Notes: generated from the letters alone by a model not told the origin. A DNA stretch of 64,000 bases from Nereida sp024640765 (GCA_024640765.1 JAHEEK010000009.1:26160-90159), one strand, 5' to 3'; counted from the first letter of the stretch, positions 1-9,320 are shown. A program made the numbers and translations.

Positions 1-1354
1 TGGCTTTGGCCAACTCAGAAATAGGCAAGGTCGAGGTGTTGGTGGCAAAGATGCACTCTGCGTCCACGACGGCTTCAACTTTCTTGGTGACTTCTGCTTT
101 GATCGCCACGTCCTCAAAGACCGCCTCAACGATCAGATCACAGCCCGCAAGGGCGTTGTAATCTGTGGTTGCGGTGATCTGCGCCAGCACGGCTTCTTTC
201 TTTTCGGGCGTGGCTTTTTTGCGCGCGATGCCTTTGTCCATGTAGCTGGCGGTGTAGTCTTTGCCCCTGTCCGTAGCCTCTTGGCTTTGGTCCAGCAAAA
301 CCACCTCGATGCCCGCAAGGGCGGAGACAAGTGCGATGCCCGCGCCCATCATGCCAGCCCCCAGAACGCCGACTTTGCGCACGGATTGGTCACTGACTTC
401 CGCCGGACGCACAGCACCTTTTTCAAGCGCTTCTTTGTTGATGAAAAGCGAACGGATCATGGCAGAAGACGATGGGTTCATCAGCACATTGGTGAACCAG
501 CGCGCCTCAATTTTGATGGCTGTATCAAAGGGCACCAACGCGCCTTCATAGACTGCCGACAAAAGCGCCTTGGCCGCAGGAAATGCGCCTTGGGTTTTGC
601 CGTTCACTATCGCCGAGGCACCCACATAGGTCATGAAACCCGCAGGATGGTAGGGCGCGCCGCCGGGCATTTTGTAGCCCTTTTCATCCCATGGTTTGAC
701 GATCTTTGGCTCGGACAGTACCCATTCTTTGGCGGCTGCAACGGGATCATCCGCGATCTCGTCGATGAGGCCGGCCGCTTTGGCGCGCGCAGGGTCGCTT
801 AGCTTGCCTTCCAGCAGAAATGGCGAAGCACCCATGGCGCCCATCTTGCGCACAAGCCGCGTGGTGCCGCCCATGCCGGGGAAGATGCCAACCATGATTT
901 CAGGCAGGCCGATTTTGGCTTTGGGGTTGGGGGCTGCAAAAATGCGGTGGCACGCAAGGGGCAGTTCAAACCCGATACCAAGAGCTGTGCCGGGCAGGGC
1001 CGCCGCGATTGGCTTGCCGCCTTTGTTAGTTTTGGGGTCCATGCCTGCGCGCTCAATCTTGCGCAAAATAGCATGGGTGGCCATGAGACCGTCCATCAGA
1101 CCGCGCGCAGGTGCGTCTCCGGCCATCTCTTTCATCTTGGAAATGATGTTCAAATCCATACCGCCCGCAAACGAGCCGGGTTTGCCAGAGGTCAGCACAG
1201 CGCCTTTGATGGCATCATCGGCCAGCACTTGGTCAATGAGCGCGTCAAGGTCGTCAAAGCCCTGTTGGTTCATCACGTTCATGGATTTGCCAACGGTGTC
1301 CCACACGATTGTGGCCACGCCGTCTGCGTCGATGTTCATAGAAAAGTCAGACAT
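1..1354 (-). CDS. 3-hydroxyacyl-CoA dehydrogenase/enoyl-CoA hydratase (FadB/FadJ type), partial
   Basis: This is the multifunctional beta-oxidation enzyme that hydrates 2-enoyl-CoA and oxidises the 3-hydroxyacyl-CoA. The gene runs off the left edge of the window, so only the first ~451 codons are visible. The start at 1354 reads MSDFSMNIDADGVATIVWDT. Residues ~1-200 form a crotonase domain with the oxyanion-hole stretch SFAGGMDL. Around residue 320 an NAD-binding Rossmann motif GAGMMGAGIA opens the dehydrogenase domain. It lies 12 bp downstream of the thiolase gene on the same strand, the usual alpha/beta pair of the fatty-acid oxidation complex. The family assignment is firm; chain-length preference cannot be read. 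Confidence 0.93.
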   Translation of the reverse strand, partial: MSDFSMNIDADGVATIVWDTVGKSMNVMNQQGFDDLDALIDQVLADDAIKGAVLTSGKPGSFAGGMDLNIISKMKEMAGDAPARGLMDGLMATHAILRKIERAGMDPKTNKGGKPIAAALPGTALGIGFELPLACHRIFAAPNPKAKIGLPEIMVGIFPGMGGTTRLVRKMGAMGASPFLLEGKLSDPARAKAAGLIDEIADDPVAAAKEWVLSEPKIVKPWDEKGYKMPGGAPYHPAGFMTYVGASAIVNGKTQGAFPAAKALLSAVYEGALVPFDTAIKIEARWFTNVLMNPSSSAMIRSLFINKEALEKGAVRPAEVSDQSVRKVGVLGAGMMGAGIALVSALAGIEVVLLDQSQEATDRGKDYTASYMDKGIARKKATPEKKEAVLAQITATTDYNALAGCDLIVEAVFEDVAIKAEVTKKVEAVVDAECIFATNTSTLPISELAKA

Positions 1355-1366
1355 ATCAATGGCTCC

Positions 1367-2578
1367 TTACACGCGTTCGATGATTGTTGCGGCACCCATG
1401 CCCGAGGCGATGCACAAAGTGGCCAAGCCAACTTCTTTGTCCGCACGCTCCATCTCATCAAGCAAAGTGCCGATGATGATTGCGCCGGTCGCCCCAAGGG
1501 GGTGCCCCATGGCGATAGACCCGCCGTTCACGTTGACCACGCTATCGTCCACATCAAAGGCCTGCATAAAGCGCAGCACGACCGAGGCGAATGCTTCGTT
1601 TACCTCAAACAGATCGATGTCTTTGATTGCAATGCCTGCATCCGCAAGGATCTTTTCAGTAACGGGCACAGGGCCGGTCAGCATGATGGTGGGGTCGGTG
1701 CCAATTTTGGCCGTCTGACGGATGCGCGCGCGCGGCTTCAGCCCGTGCTTTTCGCCAAATGCCTTTGAGCCGATCAGAACGCCCGCGGCACCATCAACGA
1801 TGCCTGACGAGTTGCCCGCATGGTGGATGTGGTTGATCTTTTCGAGGTGCGGGTACTTCAGTAGCGCAACTTTATCAAAGCCGGGCATGACCTCGCCCAT
1901 GGCCTGAAACGCGGGGTTCAAACCGCCCAGTGACTGCATATCCGTTTGGGGGCGCATGTATTCATCATGGGCCAGAATATCGAGACCGTTTTGATCGCGC
2001 ACGGTGATCATGGAATTGGCGAAACGGTTGTCATCCCACGCGGCTTTGGCGCGTTGTTGGGATTTCACGGCCAGCTCATCCGCATCGGTGCGGCTGAAGC
2101 CGTATTCAGTGGCGATAATATCGGCAGAAATGCCTTGGGGGACAAAATACGTGTCCATCGCAACAGATGGATCAACGGCGATAGCCGCCCCGTCACTGCC
2201 CATGGCAACGCGGCCCATCATCTCAACGCCGCCTGCGATATACGCGTCACCAGCCCCGCCTTTGATCTGGTTGGCAGCAAGGTTCACTGCTTCCATGCCA
2301 GAGGCGCAAAAGCGGTTGATCGCAAGACCGGGGATTGACTGATCAAGGTCCGAAGCCAGCACGGCCGTGCGTGCAAGACAGCCACCCTGTTCCATGACTT
2401 GGGTCACGTTGCCCCAGATCACGTCTTCAACGGCGTGACCGTTTAGATCGTTGCGCGACTTCAGTGCATTGAGGATTTGGGCAGACAGGCGCACGGATGT
2501 GACTTCGTGCAGCGAGCCGTCTTTGCGGCCCTTTCCGCGCGGGGTGCGAACAGCGTCATAAATATAGGCTTCAGACAT
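1367..2578 (-). CDS. acetyl-CoA C-acyltransferase (thiolase, FadA type)
   Basis: Thiolytic cleavage of 3-ketoacyl-CoA, the last step of beta-oxidation. The 403-residue length is normal for the family. The acylated cysteine lies in GGCLARTAVLA (~residue 90), followed by NRFCASGMEAV. The C-terminal catalytic motifs are NEAFA, NVNGGSIAMGHPLGATGA and CIASGMGAA, all intact. The start reads MSEAYIYDAVRTPRGKGRKD with a purine-rich ribosome site on the minus strand just upstream. It is co-directional with the multifunctional enzyme downstream and the acyl-CoA dehydrogenase upstream, forming a compact fatty-acid oxidation block. Confidence 0.95.
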   Translation of the reverse strand: MSEAYIYDAVRTPRGKGRKDGSLHEVTSVRLSAQILNALKSRNDLNGHAVEDVIWGNVTQVMEQGGCLARTAVLASDLDQSIPGLAINRFCASGMEAVNLAANQIKGGAGDAYIAGGVEMMGRVAMGSDGAAIAVDPSVAMDTYFVPQGISADIIATEYGFSRTDADELAVKSQQRAKAAWDDNRFANSMITVRDQNGLDILAHDEYMRPQTDMQSLGGLNPAFQAMGEVMPGFDKVALLKYPHLEKINHIHHAGNSSGIVDGAAGVLIGSKAFGEKHGLKPRARIRQTAKIGTDPTIMLTGPVPVTEKILADAGIAIKDIDLFEVNEAFASVVLRFMQAFDVDDSVVNVNGGSIAMGHPLGATGAIIIGTLLDEMERADKEVGLATLCIASGMGAATIIERV

Positions 2579-2877
2579 GAGGGTAGTCTCCTTGTTGGGC
2601 GGGGTCAGCGGGCAAATTGTGCCCCGTCAAATCGTGAAGGTGGGGCAGGGGATGCCGGCGGGATATGAGTATTTGGCCCAAAGCGAAGCATAATCTGCTT
2701 GGCTGTTATTTGGGCTTAACCAAGAGGTGCTAAAGCTTGCGGCGCGGTACAGGCTGGAGAGCCGATGACCGTCCGAAGGGAAGTCCCCAACGTGTGCTGC
2801 AGCGCGCATTGGGGCTTCCACTTCCCTTTGGTTGAAATACTCAAATCCTGACATCTGCTGCTCCGGCAAGGGGTGGT

Positions 2878-4656
2878 TCAGAACTGTTCGGCTTCAAGGG
2901 CCATGACAGTGTCCGCACCGCTTTCGATACGTGCCAAGTGGGTTGCTGTGGTCGGCAAGCATCGCACCATGTAATATTTACCAGTGGCGATTTTGGCCTC
3001 GTAAAAACTTGTGTCTGAGGCGCCAGCATCCAGAGCCGCATAGGCCGCTTTGCCCATCTTGGCCCAGACCAGACCCATGCACACCTGACCGAACAAGTGC
3101 ATGAAGTCATAGCTTCCTGACAGTGCGTTATTGGGGTTTTTCATCCCGTTTTGCATGAAATACATCCCCGCCGCCTGCAAGTCTTTTGATGCGTTTTTCA
3201 GGGGTGTCAGGAAGTGGGTGTTCAGCGCCTCGTGCTCGGCGTTGTCTTTGATGAAGGAATTCACCAACTCGAAGAACGCCATAACGGTTTTACCACCGTT
3301 CAGCCCAAGTTTGCGTCCCACCAGATCAAGGGACTGCACGCCGTTGGTGCCTTCATAGATCATGGTGATGCGCGCATCGCGTACAAACTGCTCAAGGCCC
3401 CATTCGCGGGTGAAACCGCTGCCGCCAAGGGTTTGTTGCGCGTTGACGGCGGTTTCAAACCCTTTGTCGGTCAGGAACCCTTTGATGATGGGGGTCAACA
3501 GCGAGATCATCGCCTCGGCCTCGGCATCATCCTCGCGCACGGCTTGGTCAATCATCGTAGCGCCCCAGAACGTGAACGCGCGCGCGCCCTCAACAAAGGC
3601 CTTTTGCTCCATCAAGTTGCGGCGCACATCAGGGTGAACAATGATTGGGTCTGCGGGCTTTTCAGGCGCTTTGGCACCTGTGACATCGCGGCCCTGAAGA
3701 CGGTCTTGGGCAAAAGCTGCAGCGTTTTGGTAGGCCACAACACCCTGCGCATATCCTTGCAGGCCGACGCCGATGCGCGCTTCGTTCATCATGGTGAACA
3801 TTGCGCGCATGCCTTTGTTTTTCTCACCAATCAGATAGCCAGTCGCCCCATCATAGTTCATCACGCAGGTGGCATTGCCGTGGATACCCATTTTCTTTTC
3901 CAGCCCGCCGCAAGACAGATCATTGCGCGCGCCCAAGCTGCCATCTTCATTGACCAAAAACTTTGGCACGATGAACAAAGACACGCCTTTGATGTCATCC
4001 GGCTCGCCCGGAATTTTGGCCAGAACCAGATGCACGATGTTGTCGACCATGTCGTGCTCACCGGCTGAAATCCAAATCTTTTGACCGCTAATTTTGTAGC
4101 TTCCGTCCTCTTGGGGGGCGGCTTTGGTGCGCATTAGGCCAAGGTCTGTACCGCAGTGGGGTTCGGTCAGGTTCATGGTACCGCCCCATTTGCCCGCGAT
4201 CATGTTAGGCAGATAGGTTTGTTTTTGCGCATCCGTGCCATGCGCCACAATCGCTGACATCGCCCCGTGGGCCAAGCCTTGGTACATGTTGAACGCCATG
4301 TTGGCAGAGCTGAACATCTCACCAACGGCGGTTTGCACAATGTAAGGCATGCCTTGGCCGCCGTATTCCCCGGGCATATCAAGGCCCATCCATCCACCTT
4401 TGGCCACGGTTTCGAACGCTTCTTTGAACCCGTCAGGGGTGCGCACAACGCCGTTTTCAAGGGTGCAGCCTTGCTCATCGCCAACGGGGTTCAGTGGGGC
4501 TGTGACGTCCATCGCCAGTTTGCCTGCTTCTTCCAGAACAGCGCTGGTGAAATCCGCATCAAGGTCGGCGTAGCCACGTGTGCTAAGCTCAGAAATGCGC
4601 AGTGTCTCGTGCAGCACAAACGCCATGTCTTTGGTGGGGGCGGTGTAATGGGGCAT
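2878..4656 (-). CDS. acyl-CoA dehydrogenase, long (592-residue) family
   Basis: FAD enzyme of the first beta-oxidation step (acyl-CoA to 2-enoyl-CoA). At 592 residues it belongs to the larger acyl-CoA dehydrogenase branch with an extra C-terminal domain, which includes roseobacter FadE and DmdC-like enzymes. Visible motifs are NLTEPHCGTDLGLM (FAD/substrate region), KIWISAGEHD, and YEGTNGVQSLDL near residue 430, where the catalytic glutamate sits. DmdC (methylmercaptopropionyl-CoA dehydrogenase) is a possible alternative function, but the thiolase and FadB neighbours favour ordinary fatty-acid oxidation. A 299-bp gap to the thiolase gene holds nothing convincing. Confidence 0.92.
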   Translation of the reverse strand: MPHYTAPTKDMAFVLHETLRISELSTRGYADLDADFTSAVLEEAGKLAMDVTAPLNPVGDEQGCTLENGVVRTPDGFKEAFETVAKGGWMGLDMPGEYGGQGMPYIVQTAVGEMFSSANMAFNMYQGLAHGAMSAIVAHGTDAQKQTYLPNMIAGKWGGTMNLTEPHCGTDLGLMRTKAAPQEDGSYKISGQKIWISAGEHDMVDNIVHLVLAKIPGEPDDIKGVSLFIVPKFLVNEDGSLGARNDLSCGGLEKKMGIHGNATCVMNYDGATGYLIGEKNKGMRAMFTMMNEARIGVGLQGYAQGVVAYQNAAAFAQDRLQGRDVTGAKAPEKPADPIIVHPDVRRNLMEQKAFVEGARAFTFWGATMIDQAVREDDAEAEAMISLLTPIIKGFLTDKGFETAVNAQQTLGGSGFTREWGLEQFVRDARITMIYEGTNGVQSLDLVGRKLGLNGGKTVMAFFELVNSFIKDNAEHEALNTHFLTPLKNASKDLQAAGMYFMQNGMKNPNNALSGSYDFMHLFGQVCMGLVWAKMGKAAYAALDAGASDTSFYEAKIATGKYYMVRCLPTTATHLARIESGADTVMALEAEQF

Positions 4657-4683
4657 AACGGATCTCTCCCTGATCGGTACTTT

Positions 4684-5160
4684 TTAGTTAGGCGTGTCGT
4701 TTGCGTTGCGGGCGATAATTTCGGCCCCCCACGCAAGTTGTTCTTTGAGGTCTTCGATCGCCTCGGTCAGTTCATCGCGCTGGGCGATCATTGCGTTCAG
4801 GCGGTCTTGGGCAATCTGGTAGGTGCGCTTGAGCTGGGTCTGCTGCTGGTCGCCCATGTCATACAGATCAAGCAACTGGCGGATGTCCTCAAGGCTAAAC
4901 CCAAAGCGTTTGCCACGCAAAATCAGCTTCAGCCGCGCGCGGTCACGTTTGGCGAAAAGGCGGCGCTGGCCTTCGCGGATCGGGAACAGCAGTTCCTTGG
5001 CCTCATAAAAGCGCAACGTTCGGGCGGTGACGTCGAATGCCTCGCACATTTCACGGATGCTCATCATGCGGTCCGTGACGAAAAGATCATCTGGCGTGGT
5101 GACGCCCGTAGAGGTGTGCGCCAACGTGGTTTGGGGGGTGTCTACATGTGTCATGCTCAA
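4684..5160 (-). CDS. MerR-family regulator next to beta-oxidation genes
   Basis: 158-residue DNA-binding regulator. After a ~30-residue leader, a winged helix-turn-helix reads SIREMCEAFDVTARTLRFYE (residues ~33-52), followed by GQRRLFAKRDRARLKLIL and RFGFSLEDIRQLLDLY. The C-terminal ~60 residues are an amphipathic dimerisation helix. There is no cysteine metal-binding loop, so metal sensing is unlikely. MerR proteins of this short type control fatty-acid or branched-chain amino-acid degradation in alphaproteobacteria (LiuR-like), which fits the acyl-CoA dehydrogenase gene 27 bp downstream. A TTAACG-type repeat just upstream (5174-5190) may be its own operator. Confidence 0.88.
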   Translation of the reverse strand: MSMTHVDTPQTTLAHTSTGVTTPDDLFVTDRMMSIREMCEAFDVTARTLRFYEAKELLFPIREGQRRLFAKRDRARLKLILRGKRFGFSLEDIRQLLDLYDMGDQQQTQLKRTYQIAQDRLNAMIAQRDELTEAIEDLKEQLAWGAEIIARNANDTPN

Positions 5161-5173
5161 GTGCTAGCAAACA

Positions 5174-5190
5174 GTTAACGTTAACGTAAA
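5174..5190. promoter_or_regulatory. palindromic candidate operator upstream of the MerR gene
   Basis: The stretch GTTAACGTTAACGTAAA contains the perfect 12-bp palindrome GTTAACGTTAAC, starting 13 bp upstream of the MerR start codon. Its form resembles the TTAACGTAAA-type sites of MerR regulators of acyl-CoA degradation. Autoregulation is inferred from position and symmetry only. Confidence 0.4.
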
Positions 5191-5334
5191 TGTAACGCCG
5201 CGTCACTTTTCGTAAGGTAAACAACTCGTGAATCAAACGTGAATAGTTAACCGATTTCCATGGCCACAAGCGCCCTGAAATCAGTAAAAAATCGCTGTGT
5301 TTATTGGGATTTTGTCGTGGCCACGCAGATCCGC

Positions 5335-5709
5335 TTAGGACGACAGCTCATCTGCTGTGAGATCGCGCAGGCGGCGCAATTCTTCGGTGGTTTCAACCAA
5401 TTGGCGCTGCTGTTCTTCCAGTTCGGCCAGTTGCACATCGGCCAACTCAACCCATGCGCGCATCTGAGTCTCTGTGCCCTCATGATCATAGATCAAAAGC
5501 CACTGACGGATATCTTCAAGCGGGAAACCAAAGCGGCGACCGCGCAAAATAAGCGTCATGCGGGCACATTCACGGGTACTGTAAAAACGCGCACGGCCTT
5601 CTTTTCGGGGGGTCAGAAGTTCAATGTATTCGTAATAGCGCAGGGTGCGTGGCGTGACGTCAAACCGGGTACACATCTCTTTGAAGTTGAGGTCTTCGGA
5701 CATGTTCAC
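5335..5709 (-). CDS. MerR-family regulator, second copy
   Basis: 124-residue regulator with the same architecture as the MerR protein at 4684-5160. The winged helix reads NFKEMCTRFDVTPRTLRYYE, then GRARFYSTRECARMTLILRG and RFGFPLEDIRQWLLIYDHEG, followed by a glutamine/glutamate-rich coiled-coil tail. The two differ clearly in sequence but keep the same core (RTLR[FY]YE, ILRG[KR]RFGF), so they are paralogues. Adjacent MerR pairs are common next to roseobacter beta-oxidation genes. The ligand is unknown; an acyl-CoA is plausible. It is separated by ~175 bp from the first MerR gene and faces away from the thioesterase genes. Confidence 0.87.
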   Translation of the reverse strand: MNMSEDLNFKEMCTRFDVTPRTLRYYEYIELLTPRKEGRARFYSTRECARMTLILRGRRFGFPLEDIRQWLLIYDHEGTETQMRAWVELADVQLAELEEQQRQLVETTEELRRLRDLTADELSS

Positions 5710-5905
5710 GGGGCAAATACTCCTGAAAAGCTATGCTGACTTTACGGCAAGTCGGGGGCGTCTTGCAACCGCTTCGCCAGTGGCGCATCACGAAATAGAC
5801 TTGCACAAGGTGTTTGGCAGGTGAATGTTACATGAGCGTGGGTCTGCATAATTTTGTGCCCGCTGCGCCGCGCTTTATCATGCGCACTGACGGAGAACCG
5901 CTAAG

Positions 5906-6346
5906 ATGACCACCCCTGAAAATGCTGACCGCCAAGCGCGGATTGCTGCGCAATTTATCGCGGCGATTCCATATTCGACTGCCTTGGGTATGCAGGTGCA
6001 AAGCGTGTCTGGAGGGGTCGCCGAAATCACCATGCCATATGACAAAAAACTGGTGGGGGACCCTGCTACAGGGGTGATCCACGGGGGTGCCGTGTCGGCG
6101 TTGATGGATACGTGCGGTGGGGCTGCGGTGCTGTGCCACGACGCAGGGCCCATTGGGACGGCGACCATTGATTTGCGCATCGATTACATGCGCGCGGCCA
6201 CGCCAGGTCAGACTATTATAGCGCGGGCGGAATGCTATCACGTCACGCGGTCTGTCGCGTTCGTGCGGGCCACGGCGATGGATGAAGACACGGGCCGACC
6301 AGTGGCCACGGCAACTGGTGCCTTTACGGTGGAGTTTGCGAAATGA
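5906..6346 (+). CDS. PaaI-family hotdog thioesterase
   Basis: 146-residue single-hotdog acyl-CoA thioesterase. The family signature is HGGAVSALMDTCGG with its catalytic acidic residue, preceded by VGDPATGVIHGG, and followed by TIDLRIDYMR typical of the central beta-sheet. It probably hydrolyses aryl- or acyl-CoA esters in the cytoplasm. The stop codon overlaps the start of the next thioesterase gene (ATGA at 6343), so the two are translationally coupled and may form a heteromer or have complementary substrates. The position beside acyl-CoA metabolism genes fits. Confidence 0.9.
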   Translation: MTTPENADRQARIAAQFIAAIPYSTALGMQVQSVSGGVAEITMPYDKKLVGDPATGVIHGGAVSALMDTCGGAAVLCHDAGPIGTATIDLRIDYMRAATPGQTIIARAECYHVTRSVAFVRATAMDEDTGRPVATATGAFTVEFAK

Positions 6347-6900
6347 GCGCGTCTGACAAAAACACCCGCCCCGCGCCCGAACCGGTTCAGGTGGTCCAAC
6401 AGCGTCGTGACCGCGCGCTTCAGGCGTTGGTGTCGGGCATTCCCTATGTGCAGTTTTTGGGCATTGAATTTGACCGGCGCGGTGATGAGCTGACGGCGAC
6501 GCTGCGTTATGATCCCAAGTTGATTGGCAAGCCGCTTTTGCCTGCTATTCACGGCGGGGCTACGGCGGCTTTTCTGGAAACAGCGGCGATCATTGAGCTG
6601 GGCTGGGCGCGGGTCTGGAGCGACGTGGAAAGCGGTGCGCTGGACGTTGAGACGATGACGCCCGAGAGCCTGCCGCGCTTGCCCAAGACGATTGATTTTA
6701 CTGTGGATTACCTGCGTTCGGGCTTGCCCCGAGATGCCTATGCACGGGCGCGGATCAACCGGTCGGGGCGGCGGTTTGCCTCTGTGCATGTTGAGGCGTG
6801 GCAAGACAACCGCAGCAAGCTTTTCGCCCAAGGGACGGGGCATTTCGTGATGCCAGAGCAAAATGATGGTGCGGATGCAGCCCCGCGTGATCGCGGGTGA
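6343..6900 (+). CDS. PaaI-family hotdog thioesterase, second gene
   Basis: 185-residue hotdog protein, longer than its upstream neighbour. The catalytic region reads LLPAIHGGATAAFLETAAI and is followed by a ~20-residue insertion before TIDFTVDYLRSG. It starts inside the stop of the first thioesterase and its own stop overlaps the GTG start of the MATE gene, so three genes form one tightly coupled operon. The first ~25 residues are proline-rich and poorly conserved-looking. The substrate is not evident from sequence. Confidence 0.88.
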   Translation: MSASDKNTRPAPEPVQVVQQRRDRALQALVSGIPYVQFLGIEFDRRGDELTATLRYDPKLIGKPLLPAIHGGATAAFLETAAIIELGWARVWSDVESGALDVETMTPESLPRLPKTIDFTVDYLRSGLPRDAYARARINRSGRRFASVHVEAWQDNRSKLFAQGTGHFVMPEQNDGADAAPRDRG

Positions 6901-8255
6901 GTACCCAAGCGCCTGATCGCAAAACTCAGCGCCCCGAGGATGCAGCCGCGGTTCCTTTGACCCATAAACGTGTGCTGCACATCGCGCTGCCGATTGTGTT
7001 GTCCAACGCCACGGTGCCGATTTTGGGCGCTGTTGATACGGGCGTTGTAGGACAAATTGGTGATCCTGTGCCCATCGGCGCGGTGGGGATCGGCGCGATT
7101 ATTCTGAGTGCGATTTACTGGGTTTTCGGGTTCTTGCGCATGGGCACAGCGGGTCTGACGGCACAGGCCGCCGGTGCACGCGACGAAGGCGAGATGGCGG
7201 CGCTGCTCTCGCGGGCTATGCTGATCGGGATTGGGGTCGGCATGGTGATTATTGCCGCCCAAGTGGTCCTTTTTGCAGGGGCGTTCATGATTTCGCCCGC
7301 CAGTCCGCAGGTTGAGGGCTTGGCCCGCGAATACATGAGCATCCGTGTCTGGTCCGCGCCTGCGGCCATCGCGCTTTACGGCATTACCGGTTGGTTGGTG
7401 GGGCGCGAAAACACCATGGGCGTGTTTGCCATTCAGCTGTTGGTGAACCTTGCTAATATGGGGTTAAGCGTGCTGTTGGGGCTGAAACTTGGTTGGGGGG
7501 TAAGCGGCGTGGCGTGGGCCACGGTGATTGCCGAGTGGTCCGGTCTGGCCTTTGGGCTGTGGCTGTGCCGCGGGGTGTTTTTGGGGCCCTATTGGCGCAG
7601 CGTGGCGCGGGTTTTTGATAAAGCGCGCTTGGTCAATATGATGTCCGTCAACACAGATATTATGATCCGGTCCGTGTTGTTGCAGGCAATTTTCGTATCT
7701 TTTCTGTTTTTCGGATCGGGAATGGGCGATGTGGATTTGGCCGCGAACCAAATCCTGTTGCAGTTTTTATATGTGACGGCCTACGCCATGGACGGGTTTG
7801 CGTTTGCCGCCGAGGCGATCGTGGGCCGTGCGATGGGCGCGCGCGATCCGGCGCGGTTGCGGCGTGGGGCCGTTTTGACAAGTGGATGGGGTTTGGGCAT
7901 TTGCGCGGTGTTGGCGCTGGCCTTTGCGCTGGCTGGTGGGGCAGTGATTGATGTGATGACCACGGCGCCCGATGTGCGCGCGGCGGCGCGGGAGTATCTG
8001 CCCTACATGGTTGCCGCCCCCCTGCTTGGGGCCGCGTCATGGATGTTGGACGGCATTTTCATCGGGGCCACCCGCAGCCGCGATATGCGCAACATGATGC
8101 TGGTCTCGGCGCTGATTTATTTTGCCGGTGCGGTGGTATTGTTGCCGACCCTTGGCAATCACGGCTTGTGGCTGTGTTTACTGCTGAGTTTTGTGGCGCG
8201 CGGCATTACGTTGGGTCTTAGGTATCTGGCCCTTGAACGGGCCGCGGCGCGCTGA
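6897..8255 (+). CDS. MATE-family efflux transporter
   Basis: 452-residue inner-membrane antiporter of the multidrug and toxin extrusion family, with about 12 hydrophobic segments. The early segment PIVLSNATVPILGAVDTGVV matches the conserved first helix of NorM/DinF-type proteins. The chosen start is GTG at 6897, overlapping the preceding stop by 4 bp; no better ATG lies near. It ends directly beside the convergent pyrD gene (stop codons abut at 8255/8256). Substrate and coupling ion cannot be assigned from sequence. Confidence 0.9.
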   Translation: MSTQAPDRKTQRPEDAAAVPLTHKRVLHIALPIVLSNATVPILGAVDTGVVGQIGDPVPIGAVGIGAIILSAIYWVFGFLRMGTAGLTAQAAGARDEGEMAALLSRAMLIGIGVGMVIIAAQVVLFAGAFMISPASPQVEGLAREYMSIRVWSAPAAIALYGITGWLVGRENTMGVFAIQLLVNLANMGLSVLLGLKLGWGVSGVAWATVIAEWSGLAFGLWLCRGVFLGPYWRSVARVFDKARLVNMMSVNTDIMIRSVLLQAIFVSFLFFGSGMGDVDLAANQILLQFLYVTAYAMDGFAFAAEAIVGRAMGARDPARLRRGAVLTSGWGLGICAVLALAFALAGGAVIDVMTTAPDVRAAAREYLPYMVAAPLLGAASWMLDGIFIGATRSRDMRNMMLVSALIYFAGAVVLLPTLGNHGLWLCLLLSFVARGITLGLRYLALERAAAR

Positions 8256-9320
8256 TCAAAGCCAGCGGTCGCGGTCCGTGCCAACAGCGTCTTTGACGTT
8301 GTCGAACCCGTCTTGGCGCAAAAGCGTATCCACCCCATTTGCAAGGTCACGGACCAACGAAAGGCCGCCGTAAACCAACCCTGAATAGAGCTGCACCGCG
8401 GAGGCGCCCGCTTTGATTTTGGCATAGGCCTGTGCTGGTGTCGCCACGCCGCCCACACCAATAAGCGGGATATCCGTAAGCCCAGAGAGTCGCGCCAAAA
8501 CACGCGTCGACATCTCGAAGAGGGGTTGGCCTGACAGCCCGCCAGCTTCATTTGCATGTGCCGAATTTAGCCCGTTGCGGCGCAGGGTGGTGTTGGTGGC
8601 GATGATTGCATTAAGGCCCGCGTCATTTGCCACGTCCGCTACATCCGCAATGTCTGCATCGCTGAGGTCCGGCGCAATTTTGAGGAACACGGGCGTTGTG
8701 CCACGCACCGCCATTACGCCCGCCAGCAATTCGGCGAGGGCCGCTTTGCCTTGCAGGTCACGCAGCTTTTCGGTGTTGGGGCTTGAGACGTTCACGGTGG
8801 CAAAATCAACCACGTCGTGGACCCGCTCCATCACGGTAGCGAAATCTGCTGCGCGGTCTGTGCTGTCTTTGTTGGCGCCAAGGTTTAGGCCCACGGGGAT
8901 CGCGCCATCTGTTGTGGTTTTGCGCGCGGCCAGTCGGGTTGCGATGGCGTCCATGCCGTCATTGTTAAAGCCAAAACGATTGATTACCGCAGCATCTTCG
9001 GTCAGCCGGAACAGGCGGGGTTTGGGGTTGCCAGGCTGGGGGCGGGGCGTCGCGGCACCCACTTCCAAAAAGCCGAAACCCGCCTGCTGAAGCTTGCCAA
9101 TGGCTTGCGCGTTTTTGTCAAAACCCGCGGCAAGGCCGATGGGGTTGGCAATGTTTATGCCCGCAATTTGAGTTGCCAGCCGCGCGTTCGTGACAGGGCC
9201 GGGCGTTGGGGCGAGGCCTGCGTTGAGTGCTTTCAGCGACAATCCGTGAGCGGTTTCAGGATCAAAGCTGCGCAGAACGCGCATGCCAACGGTTTCGATG
9301 ATGGTTTCGATAGTGCTCAT
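8256..9320 (-). CDS. pyrD: dihydroorotate dehydrogenase (quinone), class 2
   Basis: Fourth step of pyrimidine synthesis: dihydroorotate to orotate with electrons passed to quinone at the membrane. Taking the start at 9320 (MSTIETIIETVGMRVLRSFD) gives 354 residues, normal for class 2, with the amphipathic N-terminal membrane-association helix. FMN/substrate motifs are GLAAGFDKNAQ, GFLEVGAATPRPQPGNPKPR, NVSSPNT and KIAPDLSD, and the C-terminal phosphate site is IGVGGVATPAQAYAKIKAGAS. The start overlaps the stop of the DUF952 gene (ATGA), which excludes the longer upstream reading. Confidence 0.95.
   Translation of the reverse strand: MSTIETIIETVGMRVLRSFDPETAHGLSLKALNAGLAPTPGPVTNARLATQIAGINIANPIGLAAGFDKNAQAIGKLQQAGFGFLEVGAATPRPQPGNPKPRLFRLTEDAAVINRFGFNNDGMDAIATRLAARKTTTDGAIPVGLNLGANKDSTDRAADFATVMERVHDVVDFATVNVSSPNTEKLRDLQGKAALAELLAGVMAVRGTTPVFLKIAPDLSDADIADVADVANDAGLNAIIATNTTLRRNGLNSAHANEAGGLSGQPLFEMSTRVLARLSGLTDIPLIGVGGVATPAQAYAKIKAGASAVQLYSGLVYGGLSLVRDLANGVDTLLRQDGFDNVKDAVGTDRDRWL

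Noticed and set aside
947..1768. Long plus-strand frame opposite the thiolase and FadB-type genes
   Set aside because: Antisense shadow of two well-supported genes; the translation has no recognisable domains. Similar antisense frames at 3214-4068 and 4267-5178 were rejected for the same reason.
2627..2869. 80-codon open frame on the minus strand between the acyl-CoA dehydrogenase and thiolase genes
   Set aside because: No family resemblance, unusual composition for the strand and no good ribosome site; it may be chance in a 300-bp gap.
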